Part shown: positions 17,781 through 26,244 of the stretch, piece by piece
How positions within the stretch are numbered: the first letter of the stretch is position 1
How the letters are laid out: each line of letters starts with the position of its first letter
From: Bacteroidota bacterium
Lineage (GTDB): Bacteria; Bacteroidota; Bacteroidia; Flavobacteriales; Weeksellaceae
Reading direction: 5' to 3'
DNA: 64,000 nucleotides
Assembly (NCBI GenBank): GCA_023458415.1
Contig: JAEWZO010000022.1
Coordinates: 42,776-106,775, forward strand
Position numbers and translations under genes: made by a program
Notes under the pieces: model-generated
Databases searched by the model: none
Seen by the model: only the letters and a program-made list of their open reading frames with translations
What the model was told of the DNA's origin: nothing

Positions 17781-18839
17781 ATGGAAGAAAACTTTCTGGG
17801 AAATACCCAATTTACTGTAAATAATCACACCGTTTCAGCAAGCTGTCCAAGCAATATTGCACTCATCAAATATTGGGGAAAATACGACGGACAAATTCCC
17901 GCCAATCCAAGTATTTCCTATACTTTGAATCATTGCCGAACCAATACTACGATGGAATTTCTGGCGAATGAATCTTTTTCTGTTCAAACTTTTCTGGCCG
18001 GAAATGAGGAAGTGAAATTCGCCGAAAAAATTGAAAATTATTTCAAAAGAATTGAGAAATATCTTCCTTGGATTCTGCACGGAAAATACATTATCAGAAC
18101 AGAAAATACCTTTCCACACAGTTCAGGAATCGCAAGTTCGGCATCAGGTTTTGGTGCCATTGCAAAATGTCTGATGGAATTGGATACAAAGTTTTCATCC
18201 GACAACAATCATCTGACAACCAATGACCAAAAAGCCAGTTTTCTGGCGAGATTAGGCAGCGGAAGCGCGTGCAGAAGTCTGTACAACGGACTTGTTGTTT
18301 GGGGCGAAACGCCGGAAGTGGAAGGAAGTTCTGATTTGTTTGCCGTGCAATATCCAAATGATGAAGTTCATCCCGTTTTCAAAAATTTCAACGACTGGGT
18401 TCTGCTGATTCACGAAGGTCAGAAATCGGTGAGTTCAACGGTGGGTCACGGATTGATGAATACGAATCCGTATGCAGAAAGACGTTTCCAGGAAGCGAGC
18501 GAGAATTTTGTCCCGATGAAAGAAATTCTGAAATCAGGCGGTCTTCAGAAATTCATCGCTTTGGTGGAACACGAAGCGCTCACCCTTCACGCAATGATGA
18601 TGATGAGTGAACCGGCCTTCATCCTGATGAAAACCGGCACAATGGAAGTCATCAACAAACTCTGGAAATTCCGTGAAGAAACCGGTTTGCCGCTGTTTTT
18701 TACATTGGATGCGGGCGCAAATGTACACTTGCTGTTTCCCAATAATGGCGATGAAGAAAAAATCAAAAACTTTATTGAATCGGAGCTTATTCAGCACACA
18801 CAGAATGGCGGCGTGGTGAAGGATGAAATGAAATTCTAA
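17781..18839 (+). CDS. mvaD: Diphosphomevalonate decarboxylase
   Basis: 352 residues. It converts mevalonate 5-diphosphate to isopentenyl diphosphate with ATP, the last step of the mevalonate route. GHMP-kinase motifs are present: SCPSNIALIKYWGKYD at the start, the Ser-rich phosphate loop in FPHSSGIASSASGFGA, and SGSACRSLYNG later; the C-terminal LDAGANVHLLFP holds the catalytic Asp region. Flavobacteriia use this pathway rather than the MEP route. Terminator directly at its stop codon. Confidence 0.95.
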   Translation: MEENFLGNTQFTVNNHTVSASCPSNIALIKYWGKYDGQIPANPSISYTLNHCRTNTTMEFLANESFSVQTFLAGNEEVKFAEKIENYFKRIEKYLPWILHGKYIIRTENTFPHSSGIASSASGFGAIAKCLMELDTKFSSDNNHLTTNDQKASFLARLGSGSACRSLYNGLVVWGETPEVEGSSDLFAVQYPNDEVHPVFKNFNDWVLLIHEGQKSVSSTVGHGLMNTNPYAERRFQEASENFVPMKEILKSGGLQKFIALVEHEALTLHAMMMMSEPAFILMKTGTMEVINKLWKFREETGLPLFFTLDAGANVHLLFPNNGDEEKIKNFIESELIQHTQNGGVVKDEMKF

Positions 18840-18864
18840 ACAGGACGAAAGTTCTGTTTTTTTT
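18838..18864 (+). terminator. Terminator overlapping mvaD stop
   Basis: AAACAGGAC / GTTCTGTTT (one G-T pair) with a GAAA loop and T8. It overlaps the last bases of mvaD and the 3' end of the convergent EEP gene. Confidence 0.75.
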
Positions 18865-19948
18865 ATTCCATCGCAAATTCCTCACGGTTTTCCATCGTTT
18901 CTTTTTTACCTTCCTCGATCAGTTCGTCCGCTTCGCGATTTTCCTTTTCTGATGCGGTTTTCACATCTGTTTCCTGCGCACGGTCGGTCTCGTTGAGGTG
19001 AAATTCACAGAAAATCGGAAAATGATCGGAGCCGAAATAATCCAGCGTCTTCAACTCATCAATGAAAACTTCCTTACTGTGGAAAAATAAATCGAGCGGA
19101 ACCCGGAAAAACCAATATTTGGCGTGAAAAGTCGACAGAATTCCCCGTCCGATTCGCCCATCAATCAAACCGCTTGTTTTTCTGAACAGAATGGAAGTCG
19201 TGGACCAAGCTACTGTATTGAAATCACCAATGACTACGGTCGGACGGTTACGGTTTTTGATTTTCTTCGCCACGCTCAGTAAATCACCGTCGCGTTCTTT
19301 GGAAGTCGTTTCTTCGGTCGGACTTGGCGGCGGTGGATGAACGGCAAAAATTTCAAATTCGAATCCGTCATCGGTTTTGAACAGTGCTTCAATACTCGGA
19401 ATATCATCAGCTACAAAAAAATGCGTTTTGATTTCAACAGGTTTTATTTTCGAGTAAAAATGCATCCCGTAGGTGTTTTCCAGCGTCACTTTATGTGAAA
19501 ACGGATAATCTTTTTCAAGTTCACGGTTGGCTTTTTCCCATCCGGAATTACTTTCAATGGTTATGAAAATATCGGGTTGAAACTGCTTGATAATTTTCTG
19601 AAAACGCGGATAATCCGTATTAAACTGATACACATTTGCAGAAATGATGCTGATTTTTTGTGAAGATTTTCCTGTTTCCGAAATTTTATTTTTTCGGTAA
19701 AATTTGGTGTAGCGAATCAGCAGATAAATGTGATAAGCCATTAATGCAGCCTGAATTACAGCCAAAGTCCAGAAAAGCAGGTCGTGTTCGCAGAAGAAAA
19801 AAGAGGCGGCAAGAACGGCAGTTTGCAGGATCAGAATCTGAATCTTCATAAACTCCGGAACGCGGAAAACCCAGTGCTGATTTCGGATGAACGGAAGAAC
19901 GCTCAGTAAAATCAAAAGTCCGGAAAGTATATGGAGGGCTGTTTGCAT
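18863..19948 (-). CDS. Endonuclease/exonuclease/phosphatase family membrane protein
   Basis: 361 residues from the ATG at 19946-19948 (MQTALHILSGLLILLSVLPF). The frame stays open further upstream but there it is antisense to purK, so that extension is rejected. Three N-terminal membrane helices (about 5-25, 33-52, 55-80) precede an EEP domain: ISANVYQFNTDYPRF, FITIESNSGWE, VIGDFNTVAWS and a final YFGSDHFPIFCEF with the catalytic Asp-His. Related proteins hydrolyse phosphodiesters outside the inner membrane. A charged Glu/Lys tail ends the protein. Confidence 0.87.
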   Translation of the reverse strand: MQTALHILSGLLILLSVLPFIRNQHWVFRVPEFMKIQILILQTAVLAASFFFCEHDLLFWTLAVIQAALMAYHIYLLIRYTKFYRKNKISETGKSSQKISIISANVYQFNTDYPRFQKIIKQFQPDIFITIESNSGWEKANRELEKDYPFSHKVTLENTYGMHFYSKIKPVEIKTHFFVADDIPSIEALFKTDDGFEFEIFAVHPPPPSPTEETTSKERDGDLLSVAKKIKNRNRPTVVIGDFNTVAWSTTSILFRKTSGLIDGRIGRGILSTFHAKYWFFRVPLDLFFHSKEVFIDELKTLDYFGSDHFPIFCEFHLNETDRAQETDVKTASEKENREADELIEEGKKETMENREEFAME

Positions 19949-19997
19949 CGATATTTTCTCAAATGTACAAATGATTCCCAATTTTTCGGGAAAAATT

Positions 19998-20027
19998 TTG
20001 GTTCCGCTTTCAATTACTTTATTTTTG
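19998..20027 (+). promoter_or_regulatory. Promoter of purK
   Basis: TTG (19998-20000), 19 bp, then TATTTTTG (20020-20027): a full match to the Bacteroidota consensus. The purK ATG is 14 bp after the -7 element, so the leader is under 10 nt. Confidence 0.72.
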
Positions 20028-20041
20028 TAAAAAGTAAAAAT

Positions 20042-21148
20042 ATGAAAATCGGAATCCTCGGCGGTGGCCAGCTCGGCAGAATGCTCATTCAGAATGCACT
20101 GAAATACGATGACGAATGGTACACGCTGGATCCCGCGAAAGATGCGCCGTGCAGCAATATTTCGTATTTTACAGAAGGAAGTTTCAATGATTATGATTCG
20201 GTTTTCAACTTTGGAAAAGGGAAGGATGTAGTTTCCATCGAAATCGAACACGTGAATGTGGATGCGCTTTTCGAGTTGGAAGAATGTGGAATCAAGGTGA
20301 TTCCGAGTCCGGAAATCATCAGAACCATTCAGCAAAAAATCCTTCAGAAGGAATTCTACAAAAAACATCAGATTCCAAGTCCCGATTTTCAGAATATTCA
20401 GCATAAATCCGAAGCAAATTTTCCACTGCCTTTCGTTCAGAAAATGAATACCGGCGGTTACGACGGAAAAGGCGTTCAGGTCATTAAAACCGAAGAAGAT
20501 TTACAGAAACTGTGGGACGTACCGTCCGTTCTGGAATCGCTTGTGGACATTGATAAAGAACTTTCCATCATCGTTGCCAAGAATGAAAACGGCGACACCA
20601 AAACCTTTCCGGTGACCGAAATGGTAGCCGATCCGAAACTGAATCTTCTCGATTTTAATATTTGTCCGAGTGAAATTTCGGACGATGTTCAGAAGCAAAT
20701 AGATGCGATAGCCAAACAGTTTATCGAAGCAGCTGATTCTCCGGGATTATTCGCCATCGAACTGTTCCTCGACAAAAATGGAAAAGTTTGGGTCAATGAA
20801 ACTGCGCCGAGACTGCACAATTCCGGACATCAGACTCAGGAAGGTAATTCCAATTCGCAGTTTGAGCAGATGTACCGCGTGCTGAAAAATCTACCGTTGG
20901 CCGATACTGATGAAAACGGTTTCTCAGGAATGCTGAATCTTGTTGGAGAAGAAGGTTATTCGGGAAAAGTAATCTACGAAGGCATCGAGGACGTACTGAA
21001 ACTTCCCAAAACTTACGTTCACCTTTATGGGAAAACCGAAACCAAACCCGGAAGAAAAATGGGACACATTAATGTTCTCGCCAATTCAAGGGAGGAACTG
21101 ATGGAAAAACTCATTCATATCAAATCCTTGATGAAGGTGATTTCATAA
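20042..21148 (+). CDS. purK: 5-(carboxyamino)imidazole ribonucleotide synthase
   Basis: 368 residues from MKIGILGGGQLGRML; the longer frame upstream crosses the promoter. PurK uses ATP and bicarbonate to carboxylate AIR on nitrogen in purine synthesis. The ATP-grasp fold shows DPAKDAPCSNIS near the start, PFVQKMNTGGYDGKGVQ and the catalytic end WVNETAPRLHNSGHQTQEG. The partner purE is 1 kb downstream but separated by a gene on the other strand. Confidence 0.96.
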   Translation: MKIGILGGGQLGRMLIQNALKYDDEWYTLDPAKDAPCSNISYFTEGSFNDYDSVFNFGKGKDVVSIEIEHVNVDALFELEECGIKVIPSPEIIRTIQQKILQKEFYKKHQIPSPDFQNIQHKSEANFPLPFVQKMNTGGYDGKGVQVIKTEEDLQKLWDVPSVLESLVDIDKELSIIVAKNENGDTKTFPVTEMVADPKLNLLDFNICPSEISDDVQKQIDAIAKQFIEAADSPGLFAIELFLDKNGKVWVNETAPRLHNSGHQTQEGNSNSQFEQMYRVLKNLPLADTDENGFSGMLNLVGEEGYSGKVIYEGIEDVLKLPKTYVHLYGKTETKPGRKMGHINVLANSREELMEKLIHIKSLMKVIS

Positions 21149-21167
21149 AACAGGTATTAAATACAAA

Positions 21168-21205
21168 AATCCGTTTGGTGTTTGCTAAGCGGATTCTCTT
21201 TTTAT
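21168..21205 (+). terminator. Probable terminator between purK and eamA
   Basis: AATCCG / CGGATT with a 16-nt loop followed by TCTCTTTTT. It overlaps the eamA 3' end. The short stem makes this moderate. Confidence 0.45.
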
Positions 21206-22093
21206 GCGTTCAACTTTCTTAAAATTCATAAGGAAAACTCCGCTGATAATCAGGATTGCAGCAATTATGAATTTCGCCGAAATTTCTTCATCTAAAACCA
21301 GCCAACCCAGAAAAATAGCGATGATGGTGTTTACGTATGATAGCATTCCGACTTTCGACGGATCCAGTTTTTTTAGTGCATAATTAAAGGCAAAATAAGC
21401 CGCGACAGAACCGAAAACCGCGAGATAAACTGTTGCGGCAATGCTTCTTGCAGACCAGTTTTCATAATCATAACTGTCGGAGAAGAGAAAGGCAAAAATC
21501 AGCTGAACCACACCCGCAAATGCAAACTGATAAAACAGATTGAGGAAAATATTTCCGCTTTTCAGATGGATTTTCTTCGTAAAAATGGTTCCGGATGCCC
21601 AACCTGCAATCGCTAGAAACAATAGGATAATTCCAGTGAGATAGGCCGGATTCGTAAGTTCTTCAAAGGCATTCCAGAAAATAAGTATTGCACCGGAAAA
21701 CCCAAGGGTTAGACCAATCAGCGAACGGAATGAAAATTTCTCCATCCCGAAAATCATACTTCCGATAAAAATCATGATAGGCGACATCGAGCTGATCAAC
21801 GCGGTTAAACTGCTTGAAATTGTTTGTTCAGCCACAGTAGTTAATCCGTTGGCAATTATCAGCATCAGGGAAGAAAGGATGATTTGAATAATGAAATTCT
21901 TGCGCCCGATCCATTTCAGATTTTTTGTGAATACCAGGTAAATCAGCAGCAAAAATGCTGCAATCAACTGGCGGAAACCTGCAACAAACCACGGCGGAAT
22001 GGTTTCAACGCCAATTTTTATTCCCAGAAAAGTTGTTCCCCAAACCACGGCAACGGTGAGAACGGCGAGAATCAGCTTTGTATCTTTCATCAT
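21185..22093 (-). CDS. EamA/DMT family transporter
   Basis: About 302 residues; the start is taken as the ATG at 22091-22093 (MMKDTKLILAVLTVAVVWGT), since a further in-frame ATG lies inside the promoter. Ten membrane helices in two five-helix EamA repeats are visible (WGTTFLGIKIG in the first; GWASGTIFTKKIHLKSGNIF in the second). Inner-membrane export of metabolites, often amino acids or nucleobases; substrate unknown. It sits on the minus strand between purK and purE. Confidence 0.9.
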   Translation of the reverse strand: MMKDTKLILAVLTVAVVWGTTFLGIKIGVETIPPWFVAGFRQLIAAFLLLIYLVFTKNLKWIGRKNFIIQIILSSLMLIIANGLTTVAEQTISSSLTALISSMSPIMIFIGSMIFGMEKFSFRSLIGLTLGFSGAILIFWNAFEELTNPAYLTGIILLFLAIAGWASGTIFTKKIHLKSGNIFLNLFYQFAFAGVVQLIFAFLFSDSYDYENWSARSIAATVYLAVFGSVAAYFAFNYALKKLDPSKVGMLSYVNTIIAIFLGWLVLDEEISAKFIIAAILIISGVFLMNFKKVERIKRESA

Positions 22094-22102
22094 TTGCGGC
22101 CA

Positions 22103-22110
22103 CAAAATTA
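22103..22110 (-). promoter_or_regulatory. -7 promoter element of eamA
   Basis: TAATTTTG on the minus strand, 9 bp before the start. A TTG at 22126-22128 is 15 bp upstream, a little short. Confidence 0.5.
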
Positions 22111-22198
22111 GTCAATTACGGCACACAAAAGCTTTTCGGAGCATTAAATCCTCGAAAATTCTTAACTTTAACCTTTTAATTTAAACCTCGATTCACCA

Positions 22199-22699
22199 AT
22201 GGTCGGAATAATTATGGGCAGCCAAAGCGATCTGCCAATTATGCAGCAGGCTGCAGATTATCTGAAATCTCTTGAAATTCCCTACGAACTTACCGTGGTT
22301 TCGGCACACAGAACGCCGGAACGGATGTTTGATTATGCAAAATCGGCCAAAGAACGCGGACTGAAAGTGATTATTGCAGGAGCCGGCGGCGCAGCGCATC
22401 TTCCGGGAATGGTGGCGAGCTGTACAACTTTGCCCGTGATTGGTGTTCCGATTCTGTCGAGTAATTCCATCGACGGTTGGGATTCGGTTTTGTCAATTCT
22501 TCAGATGCCTTCGGGAATTCCGGTCGCGACGGTTGCTTTGAACGGAGCCACAAATGCCGGAATTTTAGCAGCGAAAATCATCGGAAGTGGTGATGAAAAC
22601 GTAGCTGCGAAACTTCAGAATTATCAGGATTCCCTCAAAGAAAAAGTTTTGGGAACGGTGGATGAAATCAAGAAACAGCATCCGAATCAGTACGACTAA
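22199..22699 (+). CDS. purE: 5-(carboxyamino)imidazole ribonucleotide mutase
   Basis: 166 residues. Class I PurE moves the carboxylate of N5-CAIR to C4, the step after PurK. Motifs: MGSQSDLPIM, VVSAHRTPERM with the catalytic His, IAGAGGAAHLPGM and MPSGIPVATVALNGATNAG. Complete. A hypothetical gene begins 16 bp after its stop. Confidence 0.97.
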   Translation: MVGIIMGSQSDLPIMQQAADYLKSLEIPYELTVVSAHRTPERMFDYAKSAKERGLKVIIAGAGGAAHLPGMVASCTTLPVIGVPILSSNSIDGWDSVLSILQMPSGIPVATVALNGATNAGILAAKIIGSGDENVAAKLQNYQDSLKEKVLGTVDEIKKQHPNQYD

Positions 22700-22715
22700 G
22701 TTATTGAAATTTAAT

Positions 22716-23396
22716 ATGAAACGCTTGTTTTTCATATTTATTTTAAGCGCAAATTTCGCTTTTTCTCAGGTTGAAAAGTCAATCCCGATTGATTATTATT
22801 TTAACGCAGTTAGTTCTTTAGAATTATCAAAACTGAAAGAACATAAAATAATTGATGACAAAAATAATATTGTTCCTGCGTTTCTAGATGGAAAATCCGG
22901 TCATTTAAATGAAAAGGGTTCTGAAAAATTATTTGAGATCCGCGCGGAAGTTTACACAAATTACTTTAAAGATTATTTGCTTTTGCAAAGTCTTGGATAT
23001 AAAGATGAAGTTTATGCTTTGTATTTTTCAGTTGCAGGCTTTGATGATGTTGAATTCCAAATTTTAAAATGGAGTAAAATTAACTGGAAAGCTGAAGAAA
23101 AAGTTGACAAAAGATCAGTTTATGAAAAGGTAGGCAATACTTTTCAACCTATTGCTTTTAATTACGATGAAGGTCCAAAAAATCTTGAAAATCCGCGAAT
23201 TTTTATTCAGAATGATTACTTGGTAATGGAACGAAGCGGATTTTATTATTCTCTTTACGATCTGAAAACTGATAAACTGTTAATCAATGATGAAAGTCCA
23301 TGGCATTCCGCACCGGATAACAGTCTGGAAGATTTGGATAAATGGATTAAGGAAAATCTTCATAATAAAATTAAGGCAATTATACAGAGCGAATGA
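22716..23396 (+). CDS. Hypothetical secreted protein
   Basis: 226 residues from MKRLFFIFILSANFAFSQ, a signal peptide cut after FSQ; the longer frame overlaps purE and is rejected. The mature part is acidic with many aromatics (IDYYFNAVSSL, GFYYSLYDLKTDKLLINDE). No known motif. More AT-rich in codon choice than purE. Probably periplasmic; function unknown. Confidence 0.72.
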   Translation: MKRLFFIFILSANFAFSQVEKSIPIDYYFNAVSSLELSKLKEHKIIDDKNNIVPAFLDGKSGHLNEKGSEKLFEIRAEVYTNYFKDYLLLQSLGYKDEVYALYFSVAGFDDVEFQILKWSKINWKAEEKVDKRSVYEKVGNTFQPIAFNYDEGPKNLENPRIFIQNDYLVMERSGFYYSLYDLKTDKLLINDESPWHSAPDNSLEDLDKWIKENLHNKIKAIIQSE

Positions 23397-23414
23397 TGAA
23401 CACTCAATTAAGTG

Positions 23415-24239
23415 TTAATTCAGCCACAAAAAAGCCGCCGGAAATTCCCTTCTCCAGTACAGCTCATTGTGTTTTCCGTCTTGATCAGAACGGTTGAAAA
23501 TATTTGAAGATTTCACGCCTTTTTGCTTTAAAGCATTGATGACTTTTTCAGTCTGAAAATCCATGTCTTCCGATTCGTGTTTCCCCTGAATGAAGTAATA
23601 TTTATGTCTTTTAAGGTTCACATCGGAGTTCAGAATAAACTCATTCAACTCCTCTGAATTAAACCAAAATGCATTGCTGAACGCCAGAATTTTACCAAAA
23701 GTTTCAGGATGTTTTACGGCTCCATAAACGGAAATGAGCGCACCCAAAGAACTTCCGCCCAATGTCGTGTGTTTTCTGCCGGATTTTGTGCGGTAGTTTT
23801 GATCGATGTAGGGTTTCAGGGTTTCAACAATAAATTTCATGTAATTTTCACCGTTTCCGCCTCCGTGTTTTGCGTTTTTGAAAGGGGAAAGTTCTTCGAT
23901 ACGTTTGTCACCGCCGTTATCAATTCCTACGACTATGACTGATTTTTTAGTCTGAGCAAATATTCTGTTCAGCGCTTCATCAATTTGCCATTCTCCTGCG
24001 TACGAAGTTGCATCATCAAACAGATTTTGTCCGTCGTGCATGTACATGACCGGATATTTCTTCGAGGTTGTAGTATAGTTTGGAGGAAGATAAATCCAGA
24101 TTCTTCGTTCGCGGTTCAGTTGAGGAATCTCGAATTTTTCAGAAATGATCTTTACATTTTCGGCTTTGGTAGAAGTTTTTTCCTGCGCAGAAAAATTCAG
24201 AACGAGAAGAAAGGACAATAGAAAACTCAGTTTTTTCAT
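23415..24239 (-). CDS. Secreted esterase, EsteraseD/Fes-like alpha/beta hydrolase
   Basis: 274 residues. Signal peptide (MKKLSFLLSFLLVLNFSAQ). Then the putative-esterase core (PF00756-like): RERRIWIYLPPNY, YPVMYMHDGQNLFDD, IVVGIDNGGDKR and the nucleophile region LGGSSLGALISVYGA. A terminal His lies in DGKHNELYWRREFPAAFLWL. Family members include enterobactin esterase and feruloyl esterases; the substrate is not known. It is a clear paralogue of the broken gene at 26245-27608, with near-identical blocks (DGQNLFD, YAGEWQIDE), but lacks that gene's N-terminal starch-binding-like and C-terminal sorting domains. Confidence 0.88.
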   Translation of the reverse strand: MKKLSFLLSFLLVLNFSAQEKTSTKAENVKIISEKFEIPQLNRERRIWIYLPPNYTTTSKKYPVMYMHDGQNLFDDATSYAGEWQIDEALNRIFAQTKKSVIVVGIDNGGDKRIEELSPFKNAKHGGGNGENYMKFIVETLKPYIDQNYRTKSGRKHTTLGGSSLGALISVYGAVKHPETFGKILAFSNAFWFNSEELNEFILNSDVNLKRHKYYFIQGKHESEDMDFQTEKVINALKQKGVKSSNIFNRSDQDGKHNELYWRREFPAAFLWLN

Positions 24240-24309
24240 AACCTAAAAATAAGAAAAGGCCTCCAAAATGAGACCCTTCCAAAAATAAAAAAGTAAAATG
24301 ATATTTTTA

Positions 24310-24372
24310 TCAAAAACCGACTCCAATATTCAAGCGTGAAATCGCTGTAATTCCCCATAAATTATAGAATTC
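24310..24372 (-). pseudogene. Possible remnant of an outer-membrane barrel C-terminus
   Basis: In the gap between the PLP enzyme and the esterase, the minus strand reads EFYNLWGITAISRLNIGVGF then stop. The alternation of hydrophobic residues and the terminal Phe look like the last strand of an outer-membrane barrel. It begins inside the last codons of the PLP gene in another frame and has no start, so it is at most a scrap left by a deletion. Could be chance. Confidence 0.3.
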
Positions 24373-25564
24373 CGACTTTCTGCATGCAATCTTTCATTTT
24401 GGAATAGGTTCTTTCGATGTCGTGATCCAGTCCGATAGAGAAGCGAATCAAACCGGGCGAAAGTCCCATTTCCTTTTGTTCTTCCTCCGGAATTTCGGAA
24501 GAGGTTGATGTTCCGGATGCTGAAAATAATGTTTTATAGAAGCCCAGACTTACCGCGAGGTAACCGAGGTTTTCGTTCTGCATCAGTTCCATCAGTTCAT
24601 TTGCTTTTTCCACCGTTTCCACATCAAGCGCAATCAATCCGCCAAAGCCGTATTTTTCGTGCATCATGCTTTTGTACAGTTCGTGTTGAGGATGGCTTTT
24701 CATTCCGGGATATTTTACTTTCAGTCCGTCTTTTTCCCATCTTTCGGCTAAGAAAAGTGCGTTTTCGCTGTGTTTTACGATTCTGATGTGCAGCGTTCTG
24801 AGGTTTTTCAGGATACTCGCCGCACGCAGACTGTCCATAGTTGGTCCCAAAAGCATGCACGATCCTGAGTTGACATTTTTCGTATCATCGATAAACTGCT
24901 GTGTACCGCAATAAACGCCACCAACCGTATCGCTGCTTCCGTTGATGAATTTTGTTAAGCTGTGAATGGTAACATCTGCTCCCAACAGCGTTGGCGAAAT
25001 AGAAAGAGGTGAAAAGGTATTGTCAACCACCAGTTTCAGATTGTGTTTTTTTGCGATTTCGGAAAGTTTCTTTAAATCAGCTACTTCCAAAAGTGGATTA
25101 CTTACTGATTCACAGTAGATTACTTTCGTGTTTTCATTAATCGCTTCTTCAACTTTACTCAGGTCGGTAATGTCTACAAAAGTAGTTTCAATTTTGAAGT
25201 TGGGAAGAAAATTCTTCATAAAGGCATACGTGCCGCCGTAAATGGTTCTGCTGGAAATAATGTGATCTCCGGAATGACACAGCTGCAAAAGGGTAGAGGT
25301 GATCGCGCCCATTCCGGAAGCGGTAACATTGGCACTTTCGGTCCCTTCCATTTTGGCAAGCGCCTGTGCCAGATAAAGATTGCTGGGCGAGGAATGTCGT
25401 GAGTACAGGTAGCAACCTTCCGCATTGCCTTCGAACGTGTCGAACATCGTTTTTGCGGAAAGAAAAGTGTAAGTGGAACTGTCGGAAATGGATGGGTTTA
25501 CCCCACCAAATTCACCGAAATACTGTAAATCCTGAATGCTGTTTGCTGCGTCGAAATCTTTCAT
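24362..25564 (-). CDS. Cys/Met metabolism PLP-dependent enzyme (methionine gamma-lyase-like)
   Basis: 400 residues, full length for the family. The PLP lysine is in SLTKFINGSSDTVGG. Other signatures are YSRHSSPSNLYLAQALA, the Tyr/Gly-rich SASGMGA-type loop (VTASGMGAITS), and the cofactor Asp in LVVDNTFSPL. Family members include cystathionine gamma-synthase/lyase and methionine gamma-lyase; the divergent Lrp-type regulator next door, as in mdeR-mdeA, favours methionine gamma-lyase, giving methanethiol, ammonia and 2-oxobutyrate. This choice is inference. Confidence 0.85.
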   Translation of the reverse strand: MKDFDAANSIQDLQYFGEFGGVNPSISDSSTYTFLSAKTMFDTFEGNAEGCYLYSRHSSPSNLYLAQALAKMEGTESANVTASGMGAITSTLLQLCHSGDHIISSRTIYGGTYAFMKNFLPNFKIETTFVDITDLSKVEEAINENTKVIYCESVSNPLLEVADLKKLSEIAKKHNLKLVVDNTFSPLSISPTLLGADVTIHSLTKFINGSSDTVGGVYCGTQQFIDDTKNVNSGSCMLLGPTMDSLRAASILKNLRTLHIRIVKHSENALFLAERWEKDGLKVKYPGMKSHPQHELYKSMMHEKYGFGGLIALDVETVEKANELMELMQNENLGYLAVSLGFYKTLFSASGTSTSSEIPEEEQKEMGLSPGLIRFSIGLDHDIERTYSKMKDCMQKVGIL

Positions 25565-25585
25565 AAATAGATCACTTTTATCTTT

Positions 25586-25616
25586 TAAAGCTAAAAGTTT
25601 TCTGAATAAAATTCAA
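25586..25616 (-). promoter_or_regulatory. Promoter of the PLP enzyme with overlapping dyad
   Basis: On the minus strand TTG (25614-25616), 20 bp, then TAGCTTTA (25586-25593), one mismatch from TAnnTTTG. The dyad TGAAT-AAA-ATTCA (25603-25615) overlaps the -33 element, a good position for control by the neighbouring Lrp protein. Confidence 0.5.
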
Positions 25617-25642
25617 TAATTGGATGAGAGTTTAGAAAATAA

Positions 25643-25684
25643 ATCTAAATAGATACAAATATTTAGTTTTTGATTTTATATTTG
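25643..25684 (+). promoter_or_regulatory. Promoter of the Lrp gene with upstream dyad
   Basis: TATATTTG (25677-25684) is a perfect -7 element. The perfect dyad ATCTA-AA-TAGAT (25643-25654) lies where the -33 region would be, and the half-site AAATCTA recurs at 25692-25698, just downstream of the promoter. These fit the spaced dyads bound by Lrp octamers and suggest autoregulation. Confidence 0.5.
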
Positions 25685-25719
25685 TTGAATATAAATCTAC
25701 TTCGTAAAAAATATTTCAG

Positions 25720-26178
25720 ATGGCACTGGATGAAAAAGACCGAAAACTGCTTTTATTGCTGCAGCAAGACGCAAAGAAAACTACCAAAGAACTCGCCACC
25801 GAACTGAATTTATCAGTTACTGCCGTTTTTGAACGCATCAAAAAACTGGAAAAGCAAAAGTACATAGACAAATATGTAGCACTTGTCAATAAAAGTGCGC
25901 TGCAGAAAGATTTTGTAGTGTTATGTCACGTAAAACTGGTGCAGCACCGGAAAGATTATATTGTTCAGTTTGAGAAGGAAATTATGCAGTTTCCGGAAGT
26001 GATGGAATGCTTTCATGTGAGCGGCGATTATGATTACATCCTGAAATTGTATCTAAAAGATATTCAGGATTACCGCGAATTCATGGTAACAAAACTTACG
26101 ACGCTGGAGCACATTGCGAGCACGCAGAGTTCGTTTTCGATTAAAGAGGTGAAAAATACGACGGTGATTGATACATAG
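25720..26178 (+). CDS. Lrp/AsnC family transcriptional regulator
   Basis: 152 residues. The N-terminal helix-turn-helix is in LDEKDRKLLLLLQQDAKKTT and LATELNLSVTAVFERIKKLEK. The RAM ligand domain follows (VVLCHVKLVQH, ECFHVSGDYDYILKLYLKD, and a final IKEVKNTTVI). These proteins bind amino acids and form dimers to octamers. It is divergent from the methionine gamma-lyase-like gene across 155 bp containing two dyads, so it most likely controls that gene in response to a sulphur or branched amino acid. Confidence 0.94.
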   Translation: MALDEKDRKLLLLLQQDAKKTTKELATELNLSVTAVFERIKKLEKQKYIDKYVALVNKSALQKDFVVLCHVKLVQHRKDYIVQFEKEIMQFPEVMECFHVSGDYDYILKLYLKDIQDYREFMVTKLTTLEHIASTQSSFSIKEVKNTTVIDT

Positions 26179-26211
26179 TAAGTTTTTCGTATTCAAACAG
26201 TTATAGAAAAA

Positions 26212-26240
26212 AATCGGCGGCCGCAAAGCGGCCGCCGATT
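26212..26240 (-). terminator. Bidirectional GC-rich terminator
   Basis: A 13-bp perfect stem AATCGGCGGCCGC / GCGGCCGCCGATT with an AAA loop. An A7 run before it gives a T tract for the minus-strand unit; the plus side has only weak Ts. It separates the convergent Lrp gene and the esterase pseudogene. Confidence 0.8.
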
Positions 26241-26244
26241 GCAA

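Noticed and set aside
19949..20404. N-terminal extension of the EEP-family protein
   Set aside because: It runs antisense through purK; homology starts at the downstream ATG with membrane helices.
23399..23416. AACACT-CAATTA-AGTGTT hairpin at the end of the gene at 22716
   Set aside because: Short stem and no T-tract on either side; not called as terminator.
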